NCBI GenBank assembly: GCA_963665155.2
Contig: OY761986.2
Location: forward strand, 186,001-250,000
DNA from: UBA1141 sp963665155
GTDB taxonomy: Bacteria > Chloroflexota > Dehalococcoidia > Lucifugimonadales > UBA3495
Direction: 5' to 3'
Length of the DNA stretch: 64,000 nt
Shown: piece by piece, positions 10,958 through 19,470 of the stretch
How positions within the stretch are numbered: the stretch's first letter is position 1
Layout of the letters: each line of letters opens with the position of its first letter
Made by a program: the position numbers and the translations under genes
Notes under the pieces: generated by a model
What the model saw: only the letters and a program-made list of their open reading frames with translations
The model's database searches: none
Told to the model about the DNA's origin: nothing

Positions 10958-11043
10958 CTACCATCACCGAAGCCGACGTTGAAGCTACCGCCCTAGAATG
11001 GCTGGCAGGTGGCTTACGGCCCCGGCATCGCCCTTGGTGCACG
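10954..11043 (+). pseudogene. hsdR: Type I restriction subunit (HsdR) start, cut by IS3
   Basis: The frame opens MTTITEADVEATALEWLAG, the usual HsdR N-terminus. The continuation VAYGPGIALGARDL is in a shifted frame. The sequence ends at the inverted repeat of the IS3 element, and no downstream hsdR is found on the far side. The gene has therefore been lost by insertion plus deletion. Confidence 0.6.
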
Positions 11044-11072
11044 TGACCTTACCCCGAAGTTAGTATCATTGG

Positions 11073-11888
11073 CTAGTAGAGTCCAGCCATAGAGCCAGCA
11101 AACTCTTTGGGCGTTTTACCCTTCAGGGAACTGTGGGGCCTGACCTCGTTGTAGTCCTGCCGCCAGTTCTCTATGATCTCCCTGGCATGCCTTACACTCA
11201 TGAACCAGTTGATGTTCAAGCATTCGTCGCGTAGTCGGCCGTTGAAGCTCTCAGCAAAGGCGTTCTCTACCGGCTTGCCAGGACGTATAAAGCTTAACTT
11301 GATGCCCCTCCGATAGGCCCACTCATCCATGGCCTTGCTTGCGAACTCCGGGCCGTTGTCCACAGTGATCACCTCAGGTAGTCCCCGTGTCTCTCCCAGT
11401 CTCTCCAGGACTCCCACCACTCTGGCGCCTCCCAGAGAGGTATCTACCTCGATGGCTGGGCACTCCCGTGAATAGTCGTCCACTATGGCCAATGCCCGGA
11501 AGCGCCGACCGGTCACAGTGCTATCAGAGACAAAGTCCATGGACCACCTCTGATTAGGACGTACAGGAGATGGAATGGTCTCCCGGACCCCTGCCGCCCC
11601 TTTGCGCCTCCTCTTCTTCCTGAGCGCAAGCCCCTCTTCACTGTAGATGCGCTCTGTACGCTTGTGATTGATCACCAGGCCTTCTCTCTTCAGCATGATG
11701 TGCAACCTGGGACTGCCAAAGCGCTTCCTCTCCCATGCCAGCTCACGCATTCTGCGACGCAGGACAGCATCATCACCCTGCTTCGACTTGTACCGATAGA
11801 CCGAGGGTGAGATACCAGTAAGCAGACAGGCCCTCCTCTCACTCAGCCCAAGACTCTCTATGGCATATGCCGCTGCCATCTTCCTCAC
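11073..11888 (-). CDS. IS3-family transposase OrfB
   Basis: This 271-residue integrase-core protein carries the rve DDE pattern: MDFVSDSTVTG (first D), ITVDNGPEFASKAMDEWAYR (second D, with DNGPEF), and the E of NAFAESFNGRLRDECLN. An HTH_21 region precedes the core. It is normally made as an OrfA-OrfB fusion by -1 frameshifting. The slippery A6 run lies at 11904-11909 near the end of OrfA. The reading frame is intact. Confidence 0.93.
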   Translation of the reverse strand: MRKMAAAYAIESLGLSERRACLLTGISPSVYRYKSKQGDDAVLRRRMRELAWERKRFGSPRLHIMLKREGLVINHKRTERIYSEEGLALRKKRRRKGAAGVRETIPSPVRPNQRWSMDFVSDSTVTGRRFRALAIVDDYSRECPAIEVDTSLGGARVVGVLERLGETRGLPEVITVDNGPEFASKAMDEWAYRRGIKLSFIRPGKPVENAFAESFNGRLRDECLNINWFMSVRHAREIIENWRQDYNEVRPHSSLKGKTPKEFAGSMAGLY

Positions 11889-11896
11889 CTTGGGCT

Positions 11897-12163
11897 TCAG
11901 AAGTTTTTTGCCAGCAACTCCTTCAGAGACCAGTTGTCCAACGCCTGCTGGGCCACAATCTGCTTCAGGCGCCGGTTCTCTTCCTCAACGGACCTTAGCC
12001 TCTTCAACTCGTTCAACGTCAGCCCGGCGTACTTGGCTTTCCACTTGTAGAAGGTGCCTTCGCTCATGCCGTGCCTGCGGCACAGCTCCCCTGTCTTGGC
12101 CCCTGCCTCTGCCTCGTTCAGGACCCCTATGATCTGCTCCTCTGTGTACCTCTTCCGTGCCAT
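11897..12163 (-). CDS. IS3-family transposase OrfA
   Basis: The product is an 88-residue HTH_8-type protein (MARKRYTEEQIIGVLNEAEA, then ELCRRHGMSEGTFYKWKAKY) ending in a leucine-rich coiled coil (LRSVEEENRRLKQIVAQQAL). It binds the IS ends. The last codons contain A6 followed by C, a classic -1 slip site, and OrfB is in the -1 frame. Confidence 0.92.
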   Translation of the reverse strand: MARKRYTEEQIIGVLNEAEAGAKTGELCRRHGMSEGTFYKWKAKYAGLTLNELKRLRSVEEENRRLKQIVAQQALDNWSLKELLAKNF

Positions 12164-12263
12164 GAGCCCTCCTTACTATGTCCTATTTTACCCGGAGGAC
12201 TCTCTTTACCACTGTTTCTGTTTTCGGGGGTAAGGTCAGACTGACAAGGATAACAATTTGAAG

Positions 12264-12653
12264 ATGACCACCAAAGGTGTTTTCATCAGCTTTGACTACG
12301 ACCACGATAACGACCTTCGAGGCAACCTGGTCGCTCAAGCCAGGAATCCAGAATCGCCATTCAGCATCACCGATTGGTCGGTGAGACATCGGATAGACGA
12401 GAACTGGCGAAGGGAAGTTCGCGACCGGATTCGCAAGGCTGACCTAACTGTAGTGATTTGCGGTGAGCACACACACGATGCACCTGGGGTAGCGGCTGAA
12501 ATCACCATCGCCCGCGAAGAGCGTAAACCGTACTTTCTGCTGAAGGGGCGGAGGAGGAAGACTTGCACCAAACCGGCAATGGCCCTCAGGACAGAAGAAA
12601 TGCACAGTTGGACTTGGGAGAATCTGAGGCAACTGATTGCGGCAGCAAGGTAG
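12264..12653 (+). CDS. ThsB-like TIR-domain protein (MTH538/DUF1863-like)
   Basis: The product is about 129 residues. It opens VFISFDYDHDNDLRGNLVAQ, continues with PFSITDWSVRHRIDENWRRE and then RIRKADLTVVICGEHTHDAP with EITIAREERKPYFLLKG. This matches the TIR-like fold used by ThsB of the Thoeris anti-phage system and by other bacterial TIR proteins that make NAD-derived signals. No ThsA or other partner is present nearby. The start could be ATG 12264 or TTG 12258, with AAGGA at 12246-12250. The gene begins 25 bp from the IS3 end, so its native promoter may be lost. Confidence 0.7.
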   Translation: MTTKGVFISFDYDHDNDLRGNLVAQARNPESPFSITDWSVRHRIDENWRREVRDRIRKADLTVVICGEHTHDAPGVAAEITIAREERKPYFLLKGRRRKTCTKPAMALRTEEMHSWTWENLRQLIAAAR

Positions 12654-12712
12654 CTGCGTCCGGGGAATCGGGCGACAGTCTGTTCCAATTCACGGGAGCG
12701 ACCTACGAAGGC

Positions 12713-13162
12713 TCATTCAAGGCCGACCTGCTGGAGCAATACAAGCTCTACGTGCAGTCGGCCACCCATTGCGGCGAACATGGTCAGGACCTGGCCGAAG
12801 AAGGCCTCGGGGCTGCCCTCGTTGGCCTCCAGGTAGCGGGTCCACTGGGCCTCAGCCTCCGCCAGGGACCGGATCTTCACCCTCCGGTCACGAAGGTCGC
12901 AGATGCTCCTGATGGTGTCCGGCCAGCGGCGGCCGATGGCCACGACCACCAGGGTGTCGCCGCCGGCGAGGCGGCCGTTGAGCCTGTGCCAGCCCTGGCG
13001 CTGCTGGGTGCCGGTGGAACCGGAGACGCCGACGTCGCGGTAGATGTTGTCTCGGGGCACGCCGGCCCGCTGGAGCTGGAGCTCCTGGGATGCCGGGTCC
13101 ATCCCCGGGACGCCTTCCTGGAGCTGCCGACTGGTGCGGATGTAGCCGTAAATCTGTGGCAT
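12713..13162 (-). CDS. Serine recombinase, catalytic domain only
   Basis: The 149-residue frame starts MPQIYGYIRTSRQLQ, with the nucleophile Ser in Y-x-R-T-S. It continues through IYRDVGVSGSTGTQQRQGW, LNGRLAGGDTLVVVAIGRRW and a long helix (the E-helix region, QWTRYLEANEGSPEAFFGQV). This is the resolvase/invertase N-terminal domain. The C-terminal HTH expected in resolvases is absent, as the frame ends near 12713. It is probably truncated, and the product may have no DNA target specificity. Confidence 0.75.
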   Translation of the reverse strand: MPQIYGYIRTSRQLQEGVPGMDPASQELQLQRAGVPRDNIYRDVGVSGSTGTQQRQGWHRLNGRLAGGDTLVVVAIGRRWPDTIRSICDLRDRRVKIRSLAEAEAQWTRYLEANEGSPEAFFGQVLTMFAAMGGRLHVELVLLQQVGLE

Positions 13163-13540
13163 GCCGGGAGTATACGTTTATGACACTTCTCCCGAAATGG
13201 GGAAATGGCAGTGTTTCAGGGGTGTTTCATACTCCCCGTTTGCGGAACGAGGTTTCTACTCTGGGGTGACTGTCTTATTCCCATCGAGCGTCGCATTCTT
13301 CTCTGGCAGCGGACAAATGCGGCTCTCTCCGCATGTCGCTTTACGCGGTTCCACCTTGGTATCATATACTCAGCAATCCAGTCCTATGGCCGGGTTCCGA
13401 GCCGTGCGAAGGCGACCAACTATAGTGGCCATACAGGCTGGCAAAGCCCCCGGTGTGGCGGGTCGTCCGGGCGAGGGCCAGACCGACATTGGCGTAGGTC
13501 GCCCGGCGCTCGGCAGCGACGTCAAAGGGAGGGCCCAAGG
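13163..13540. other. Intergenic upstream of the decarboxylase
   Basis: The open frames here lack domain support. GTATACGTTTATGACA at 13167-13182 lies directly upstream of the recombinase start and loosely resembles the TGTACACG...TATGACA motif repeated at 36990-40100. A strong Shine-Dalgarno (AAAGGGAGG) ends the region. Confidence 0.4.
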
Positions 13541-14671
13541 ATGACCGACTTACACCCGTCGACCAATTGGTCGCAATCGGATGCCCAGGAGAAACTCGAC
13601 CGGCTTTTGGCCGAAATCGAGTCAACCTCGGACCAACAGATCGGCTATCCCGCCAATCAGAAGTTCGACTACTCGCCCCTCCTGCCCTTCCTCAAATACT
13701 CGCTGAATAACGTCGGAGACCCCTTTCATGGGAGCAACTACCGGAGCAATACCCACGGAATCGAACGGGAGGTCATCGCATGCTTTGCCGGTCTCATGCG
13801 GCTGGACCCGGACGAGGCCTGGGGATACGTCACCTCCGGCGGGACCGAGGGCAATCTGTACGGGCTGTACCTCGCCCGGGAAATGTTTCCCAACGGCATC
13901 TTCTACTTCTCCGAGGAAACCCATTACAGCGTTCTCAAGAACCTCAGGGTGCTCAATGCCCGTTACGTGATGATCAAACGCCAAGACGATGGGGAGATCG
14001 ACTACCGGGACCTGCAGGACATGGTGCGGGTCAACCGGGACCTACCGGCGGTGATCATCGCCAATATCGGCACGACCATGCGCGGGGCCGTCGACGACAT
14101 TGAACGTATCAAGGAAATCCTCCGTGGCCTGGGAGTGACCCACAGCTACCTCCACGCCGATGCCGCCCTCAGCGGCATGATCCTGCCCTTCGTGCCCGAA
14201 CCCCAGGCCTACGGGTTCGACGCCGGCATCGACAGTATCGCGGTGAGCGGCCACAAGCTGATCGGGGCGCCGCTGCCGTGCGGTGTCGTGCTGACCCGCC
14301 GCGTCAACGTGGAACGGGTCGGCCGCACCATCGAGCTCGTCGGAATCCAGGACACCACCCTGTCCGGCTCGCGCAACGGCCTGACTCCGCTGATGCTGTG
14401 GTACGCCCTGAACCATTATGGACAGCAGGGTTTCCACGAGTTGGTAGCAGGCATGCTGGACACTGCGGAGTACGCAGTGGAACAATTCAACCGGCACGGG
14501 ATACCGGCCTGGCGCCACGCGAATTCGGTCACCGTAGTCTTCCCCAGGCCGTCGCCGGAGGTCCTGCAAAAGTGGCAGATCGCTTCCGAGGGAGATATTG
14601 TCCACATCATTACCATGCCTCACGTCACCCGCGGGCGCGTCGACGAACTCATCGCCGACTGCGCCCGCTGA
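13541..14671 (+). CDS. hdc: PLP-dependent histidine decarboxylase-like enzyme
   Basis: The ATG at 13541 follows AAAGGGAGG and gives 376 residues, the usual length for group II histidine decarboxylases. The N-terminal region contains IGYPANQKFDYSPLLPFLKY and INN-like features, a glycine-rich YVTSGGTEGNLYGLYLAREM segment, HADAALSGM with the Asp that contacts the pyridine nitrogen, and SGHKLIG. Lys239 in that motif is the expected Schiff-base residue. The reaction would be decarboxylation of histidine to histamine, though plant serine decarboxylases belong to the same subgroup, so the substrate is not certain. An ACT-domain gene follows 52 bp downstream on the same strand and probably forms an operon with it. 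Confidence 0.75.
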   Translation: MTDLHPSTNWSQSDAQEKLDRLLAEIESTSDQQIGYPANQKFDYSPLLPFLKYSLNNVGDPFHGSNYRSNTHGIEREVIACFAGLMRLDPDEAWGYVTSGGTEGNLYGLYLAREMFPNGIFYFSEETHYSVLKNLRVLNARYVMIKRQDDGEIDYRDLQDMVRVNRDLPAVIIANIGTTMRGAVDDIERIKEILRGLGVTHSYLHADAALSGMILPFVPEPQAYGFDAGIDSIAVSGHKLIGAPLPCGVVLTRRVNVERVGRTIELVGIQDTTLSGSRNGLTPLMLWYALNHYGQQGFHELVAGMLDTAEYAVEQFNRHGIPAWRHANSVTVVFPRPSPEVLQKWQIASEGDIVHIITMPHVTRGRVDELIADCAR

Positions 14672-14723
14672 CCACGGCCTGTTTTAACAACGAACAAAAG
14701 CACCCCGCACAAGGAACATCAAA

Positions 14724-15134
14724 ATGGACCGAATCAACCGGATCACCCGAATCATTGTCCTGGCAAACAACGAGGTGGGTGTCATTGCCGACATAACGGC
14801 GACTCTGGCCAACGCCGGCGTCAACCTGGAATCCATCAACACGGAGGCGAGCGCCGAGCGGAAAGCGGTGATCCTGACCACCGACAATGCCGACCACGCG
14901 CTCTATGTCCTCAACCAGGCCGGATACAAAGCCGTTGGCGACGAGGTGCTGGTCCTCCGACTCCGAGACGAACCCGGCGCCCTGGCCTCGGTGGCGGAAA
15001 GACTGAAACAGGCCGGAATTAACATCCAGAGCATGCACATCCTGAACCGCAGCGGCGGCTATGCGATGATTGCTTTGACCACCGACGACCGATCCCGGAC
15101 CGAAGCCGCCACCAGCGGCGAGACCATCATCTGA
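14724..15134 (+). CDS. Tandem ACT-domain amino-acid-binding protein
   Basis: This 136-residue protein is made of two ACT domains. The first is IIVLANNEVGVIADITATLA with NAGVNLESI. The second is VLRLRDEPGALASVAERLKQ with AGINIQSMHIL. No catalytic or DNA-binding domain is attached. ACT pairs bind amino acids and act as allosteric sensors. Its position behind the histidine-decarboxylase-like gene suggests that it senses the substrate amino acid or modulates the enzyme, but this is inference. The start is supported by AAGGAA upstream. Confidence 0.75.
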   Translation: MDRINRITRIIVLANNEVGVIADITATLANAGVNLESINTEASAERKAVILTTDNADHALYVLNQAGYKAVGDEVLVLRLRDEPGALASVAERLKQAGINIQSMHILNRSGGYAMIALTTDDRSRTEAATSGETII

Positions 15135-15193
15135 CCCTCCGGTCCAGGGAGGTCTGAGGCGGAGCCCGTCTCAAAGACGCCGGGGAGTCTAAA

Positions 15194-16829
15194 CCTGGAT
15201 TTCCCAGATAGAACTGAATTCCCTGAACATGAGGCCCTCTGGGATGGAGCGAACTATAAAACTGCATACTGAGCCTGTCAACGGCCATGCGATTCGCTCA
15301 ATTCCCCCACTCTCATGGCGAAACCACCTCCTGACGAGCCTAAAAGTTCGGAATCCCCGGCCCCTGCCCAAGCGTCTCCCTCGGGGCGGCCTATTTGTCC
15401 TGAACGACCCCATAACATTGTCACCCATACCGTCACTCCCAGAGTGGACTATCCTGGCGCCAGCCGAAGCCGGCTGATCCGTTCTAGTATCCCGGTCAGC
15501 ATTTCCCCGGTTGCCAGCACCTCGGCAAGCTGAAACACCAGCCTCCTTGCGTGGCGTACCAGTCGCCCACCCGTCTTGATCAGCCTGGTCTGAAGACTGG
15601 TCAGAGTCCAGTGCTTCATATCCTCCGGCAACACCAGCCTTCTCATAAAGTTGCCCAGGTTGTAAGCCAGTACGAACAGCCATAGTCTCACCTGGTTGGC
15701 CACGAACTTGTGGCAGGAAAGCCGGGTCCAGTTCAGGGCGTACTTGCCCTCTTTGATCCACTGCTCCGCCGTGCCACGGCCATTGTAAAAGCGGACTATC
15801 CCTTTGGGTGGATAGCTCAGGTTGGTCACGATGAAACCAACCCTGGGAAATAGCTCCCCCTGATGCCGCTCTACTTTAGCCACCACTCGCCTGGGCAAGT
15901 GCCAACTCTGGGCCTGATAGGCAAAGTCATGGTAGGAGACGATAGGCTCCCGGGATGGCCATTCGGTAGGACGCTCCAGCAAGGGTTGGATCTGCTCCTG
16001 AATTACCTGATTGGCGGGAAGCCGGATGGCGTACCCGATCTTTCCTTGTTCCAGATACTCGTATAGCTCCGGCTTGGCAAAAGCAGCGTCACCCCGGAAC
16101 AGCAACCGCAGTCCTTTCTTCTGGTATCCTTTCACCACCGGCTCAAGGAGTTCCTGCCAGCCATCGGCACTATGCACGTTTCCGGGTCGTAGCGTCGCTC
16201 CTTCGCAATCCCCAAACTGGTTGAACAGAAAGAGGGGATGATAGCAGACACACTCGAAGTGCCCGTTGTAGGCGGCTCCTTCCTGCTGACCATGCACTGG
16301 ACTCTCCGAACTGTCCATGTCCAGAATCACTCGCCGGTGTGGAGTGTGAGCCATGGCCAGCTCCACCCACTGGGGATTCATCAGGGCCAGCCCCTTTAGG
16401 TTGTCCTCTTGAGTCAGAGTCTCCGTCTCAAAACGGCTCATGGTGTTGGTTCTGGCGGCGTTGCGGTCTGAGCCTTGCCAGCCCACGACAACTCTCATGG
16501 CTGGGTCTTGGGAAAGACGTTGGGCATCGTTGGTATCATCGTAGCCGGCCAAGCGGCTGTAGATGGACTGGCGGAGCAGCGAGACGAGGTGGTGGCGGAT
16601 ATTGCGGCCGGTACGGCTTTCCTGGAGGTAGCCGTCGGCAGTGTCAGTCAGGCCCAGGGCTTCATCCAGTTCTCGGAATGCCAGCAGTCCGGCGTCGGAG
16701 GTGATGGTGGCACCATGTAACTCCAGCCGGATTTGGGGATTGAATTGGAGCCGAAGAGAGGCCTTTTCGCCGTCACCCATCGGGTACCTCCAGGGTGCTT
16801 ACTCTTTATAACTGAAACCCGGCAAGCTA
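15194..16829 (-). mobile_element. IS1380-family element (ends approximate)
   Basis: The element encodes one intact transposase. Possible inverted repeats begin CCTGGATTTCC at about 15194 and, on the other strand, CCGGGTTTCAG ending at about 16828. They match only partly and no target duplication is clear, so the limits are approximate. Confidence 0.65.
15449..16780 (-). CDS. IS1380-family transposase
   Basis: The intact 443-residue transposase shows typical IS1380 features: an opening that reads TITSDAGLLAFRELDEALGL, LLRQSIYSRLAGYDDTNDAQ, RRVILDMDSSESPVHGQQEG with the first catalytic Asp, LLFRGDAAFAKPELYEYLEQ with the second Asp, and the late GTAEQWIKEGKYALNWTRLS with the Glu. It cuts and pastes the surrounding element. 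The frame shows no damage. Confidence 0.92.
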   Translation of the reverse strand: MGDGEKASLRLQFNPQIRLELHGATITSDAGLLAFRELDEALGLTDTADGYLQESRTGRNIRHHLVSLLRQSIYSRLAGYDDTNDAQRLSQDPAMRVVVGWQGSDRNAARTNTMSRFETETLTQEDNLKGLALMNPQWVELAMAHTPHRRVILDMDSSESPVHGQQEGAAYNGHFECVCYHPLFLFNQFGDCEGATLRPGNVHSADGWQELLEPVVKGYQKKGLRLLFRGDAAFAKPELYEYLEQGKIGYAIRLPANQVIQEQIQPLLERPTEWPSREPIVSYHDFAYQAQSWHLPRRVVAKVERHQGELFPRVGFIVTNLSYPPKGIVRFYNGRGTAEQWIKEGKYALNWTRLSCHKFVANQVRLWLFVLAYNLGNFMRRLVLPEDMKHWTLTSLQTRLIKTGGRLVRHARRLVFQLAEVLATGEMLTGILERISRLRLAPG

Positions 16830-16936
16830 TGGAGTTATTATAGCCACCGCGACGGCCACCGGTGTAAAAATAGACAACGGATGAGAAAAAAGCTACGAAT
16901 TACTTTGGGATTTTTTAGCCATATGGGAAATGTGGG

Positions 16937-17785
16937 CTAAACCAAAGCCAAGGTGGGAACTACATTTTGGAGCGATGGCAAAGGCACGGCAGGTGTAAAC
17001 ATCAATGCGTCGGCTCGGGCCTGTAACAGGGTTCGGCAGCGATGTCTCACTTCATCCTTGCGGTGTGTTAGCCCGCCGAAGAATGCGTTCATCTTCTCTT
17101 GGACTTGGGCTTTTGTTCCCAGGCATTCGTTGGCCGTGACCTCTTCCCTGGCCCAATCCCAGACGGCTTCGTCGGCATTGAAGTCTGGGCTGTAGGCCGG
17201 TAAGGCCACCAACCTCAGATGCAAGTCAGGAGTGGCCAAATAGCTGCGAATCGCTTCTCCTCGGTGGGCTGGACCATTGTCCCAAATCACTACCAGAGGT
17301 CCAGGATGGTTTTCTCGTAGCTGCTGTAAAAAGGCGGTGGAGGTCTCGGCATTGCTGTTTCCAGCTATTTCCCTGGCTTCCACCTCCCCACTCTCCAGAC
17401 AAACTCCCGAGTAGTAGCAGGCCTTCTCTCCCCACCGGGGACTGGTGGAGTCCACCAAAGTAGGCTGACCTCGCAACACCCATTTGCCCCTCAGGTCGGC
17501 ATCGGCCCGAAAGTGGGCTTCGTCCACGAAGAAGATCTTGGCCCCTATCCTTTCGGCCTCCTCTCGGATTTGGCTGTACTGGATAATAAAGGCTTTCCGC
17601 TCTTCATCCTTGGCTTTCAAGAGGCGTTTTTTGGGCCGCTTCAGCACAAAGCCCAGCCGGTGTAGGTAGTTCAAGCAGCTGCTCCGACTGAGCCCCAGAT
17701 CAAAGCTCTGCTTGAGGAATTGCCTCACTACTTTCCAGTTCCAGTTGGACAATTCAACTCCCGCCTCTCCAGGCGGATTTAGCAC
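16937..17785 (-). CDS. IS630 transposase, catalytic ORF
   Basis: The 282-residue DDE domain carries FFVDEAHFRADADLRGKWVL (first Asp), PLVVIWDNGPAHRGEAIRSY (DNG-x-x-H) and YSPDFNADEAVWDWAREEV (N-x-x-E). It starts downstream of the G-run and would be joined to the HTH ORF by frameshifting. Its TAG stop is made from the target TA plus the next flanking base, because the element itself ends in GTT. Confidence 0.88.
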   Translation of the reverse strand: MLNPPGEAGVELSNWNWKVVRQFLKQSFDLGLSRSSCLNYLHRLGFVLKRPKKRLLKAKDEERKAFIIQYSQIREEAERIGAKIFFVDEAHFRADADLRGKWVLRGQPTLVDSTSPRWGEKACYYSGVCLESGEVEAREIAGNSNAETSTAFLQQLRENHPGPLVVIWDNGPAHRGEAIRSYLATPDLHLRLVALPAYSPDFNADEAVWDWAREEVTANECLGTKAQVQEKMNAFFGGLTHRKDEVRHRCRTLLQARADALMFTPAVPLPSLQNVVPTLALV

Positions 17786-18168
17786 CGCGGACTTCAGTTG
17801 GTCTTGTTGCCCGGCGTTCAGGGCGGGGGGGAACCTCCAGTGTGTTCAAAGACCATACCCTGGGCCCCGGCCCGGCGAAAACTGGACAGCCAGTCTCCTA
17901 TCGTGTGAGAGTCTCTCTCCAAAGCCTCAGCCACTTGAGTGACCGACCACCCTTGGACCAACAACCATAGGCCATGCCAACGCTCCCGCTCCCGTGGTGT
18001 TGGCGCTCGATACATCTGTTCCCTTACGTCACCTACATCCAGTTGCCACTTTTCCAGGAGTCGCGCCATATCCTTCATACCATCCTCCACCGCCACTCAA
18101 CTTCTTTTACAGGATAGCGCAACTCCTCTACGGGTTCGCTTTATGCGGGTTTCACCTTATCTTTGGTT
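16940..18168 (-). mobile_element. IS630-family element flanked by TA
   Basis: The inverted ends are AACCAAAGCCAAGGTGGGAAC at the left and, on the opposite strand, AACCAAAGATAAGGTGAAACC at the right. Both are flanked by TA (16938-16939 and 18169-18170), as expected for IS630/Tc1-type insertion. Removing the element restores GGGCTAGTACTACAACGACG, the CTAG-flanked end of a MITE-like sequence. Confidence 0.85.
17818..18096 (-). CDS. IS630 transposase, N-terminal ORF
   Basis: This 92-residue frame holds the helix-turn-helix part of an IS630 transposase (TPRERERWHGLWLLVQGWSV, then VAEALERDSHTIGDWLSSFR) and ends in HTGGSPPP. The normal continuation, ALNAGQQDQLKSAVLNPPGE, is in the next frame after a run of seven G at about 17824-17830. 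The frame change may be programmed slippage or a mutation. Confidence 0.85.
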   Translation of the reverse strand: MAVEDGMKDMARLLEKWQLDVGDVREQMYRAPTPRERERWHGLWLLVQGWSVTQVAEALERDSHTIGDWLSSFRRAGAQGMVFEHTGGSPPP

Positions 18169-18186
18169 TAGTACTACAACGACGGG
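18169..18186 (+). repeat. Orphan MITE/IS701-like end
   Basis: TAGTACTACAACGACGGG resembles the outer end of the MITE at 22798 (CTAGTATTACAACGACG). The preceding CTAG was split by the IS630 insertion. No matching second end is seen between here and 19470, so this is a solo end. Confidence 0.5.
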
Positions 18187-18187
18187 T

Positions 18188-18757
18188 TCAGGGTGGCGGC
18201 TCCATCCTGCCTTCACGGCGGGAGGAGCGGCGTCTTTCGTGGGAGCGGCGGGCCTGCTCGTTACGTAGTTGAGACTCCACCGCCTGCGCCGCGAGGTCCC
18301 CGGCAAAGATGGGCTGGACCGGGTAGTCGCCCTTCCCGAACACGGGGAAAACCGGAAAGAGCCGCAGCGCCCACGCCATGTTGTTCAGCAGCAAGTCCCA
18401 CTCCCCAAAGACCAGGGTGGGCCGGATGATGGCGTAGGGTAGTATCCCGGTATCCCTGAGAATCTCCTCCACCTGCCCCTTGCCCCGGAAGTAGGGCAGC
18501 CTGGAATCGGTTGAAGCGTTGGCCACCGAGAAGTGGACCATCCTGCCAACGCCCGCGCCTGCCGCCGCCTCAGGTGAACCGCCGGCACCTGGCCGCCTCA
18601 GGTGAACCGCCGGCACCTGGCCGCCGAAGGGTTCGTCCCGCTCCGGGCGGTTGGTCAGAGACCTCACGTTAATGCCTTCGTCCAGCAGGCGCCGGGCGAC
18701 ATACCTGCCGGGGTAGCTGAAGGCGCCAGTTACTATGGCAATGTCAGGGTGCTGCAC
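18188..18757 (-). pseudogene. NAD(P)-binding epimerase/NmrA-like protein, internally deleted
   Basis: The frame starts at GTG 18757 and reads IAIVTGAFSYPGRYVARRLL, a Rossmann nucleotide-binding motif (G-x-x-x-x-G). SLTNRPERDEPFGGQV, LPYFRGKGQVEEILRDTGIL and YAIIRPTLVFGEWDLLLNNM follow, all typical of atypical short-chain dehydrogenases. About 40 residues expected between GGQV and the GRMVHFSVAN strand are missing. A 28-bp tandem duplication (18564-18619) sits exactly at this point. The C-terminus is cut at 18188 by the MITE-like end. The gene is not functional. Confidence 0.7.
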
Positions 18758-19470
18758 GGTGGCGAAGTCCTTGCCTCCTGTCCTGACTGGCGATAGGTAG
18801 CGCCACGTCTGTGCTAGTGGCTGTTCTGTGAAGTCTCTCGGAGGCTGCCACCTATTGCCATCACAGTGTCCGCCTGTTGCATGTCTCTGGCAAGACCGGC
18901 TCCATCGACCTGCCGCCCCTGCCAAACCGCAGGCCCGCTGTCCCTTCTCAACTCCTTTCGTCCGCGAAACTCACTCAATCCGCCCGCCCTGCGGCTTTCT
19001 AGGTCTTCCACCTGCAACCGTACGTCCGCTATCAAGTTACCATGTTCCTCTTCCAGTCGACGGACCTGTTCCACAAGCGGGTCCGTCTGCTGCGACACCA
19101 ACCGACTCGCCTCGGCCATGTCCCTTTCGACCATCAAGGCGACAACGATCATCACGAAACTTCGAAGAGGGTCGCATAGTGGCCGTTACCTCAGCATTTG
19201 AACGTACAAGGTAAGCCGTTTGCTGATGGCCTCTGCGAGTCCCTGGGGGGACAGCCCACAACCTTCCCCAGAGCCTGTTACTCAGAACTATTATCGGGGT
19301 GCAATACAGCACCCCCCATAGCTTTCTAATGAGCTCGTTCTAAAAATCGGGCATCGTCACTGATTGGCCTGGCCGGGGAATCAGCAGCAACCCAGCACAT
19401 CCAGCTGGGTACCGCTATCAGATTGGTAACAGAGCATAATCCCCTGCTTCAGGCCAAACAAAACGCTACC
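18758..19470. other. No supported gene
   Basis: A 113-residue minus-strand frame (18814-19155) has a coiled-coil-like region (VEQVRRLEEEHGNLIADVRL) that could be a scrap of a membrane-protein gene, but there is no ribosome binding site or family signal. The rest, up to the CTAG at 19471, is featureless. Confidence 0.4.

Larger units (their letters stand above)
11044..12238 (-). mobile_element. IS3-family element (IS407-like group)
   Basis: The 1195-bp element has imperfect ends, TGACCTTACCCCGAAG at the left and the complement of TGACCTTACCCCCGAA at the right. It carries overlapping OrfA and OrfB. No target duplication is visible (left flank ending CACG, right flank GACT), consistent with deletion of adjacent DNA. 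Confidence 0.85.

Noticed and set aside
12563..13183. 206-residue plus-strand ORF
   Set aside because: It is antisense to the serine recombinase, whose catalytic motifs are clear on the minus strand.
15189..15761. 190-residue minus-strand ORF overlapping the end of the IS1380 transposase
   Set aside because: It is out of frame with the transposase and has no recognisable sequence beyond the overlapping shadow.
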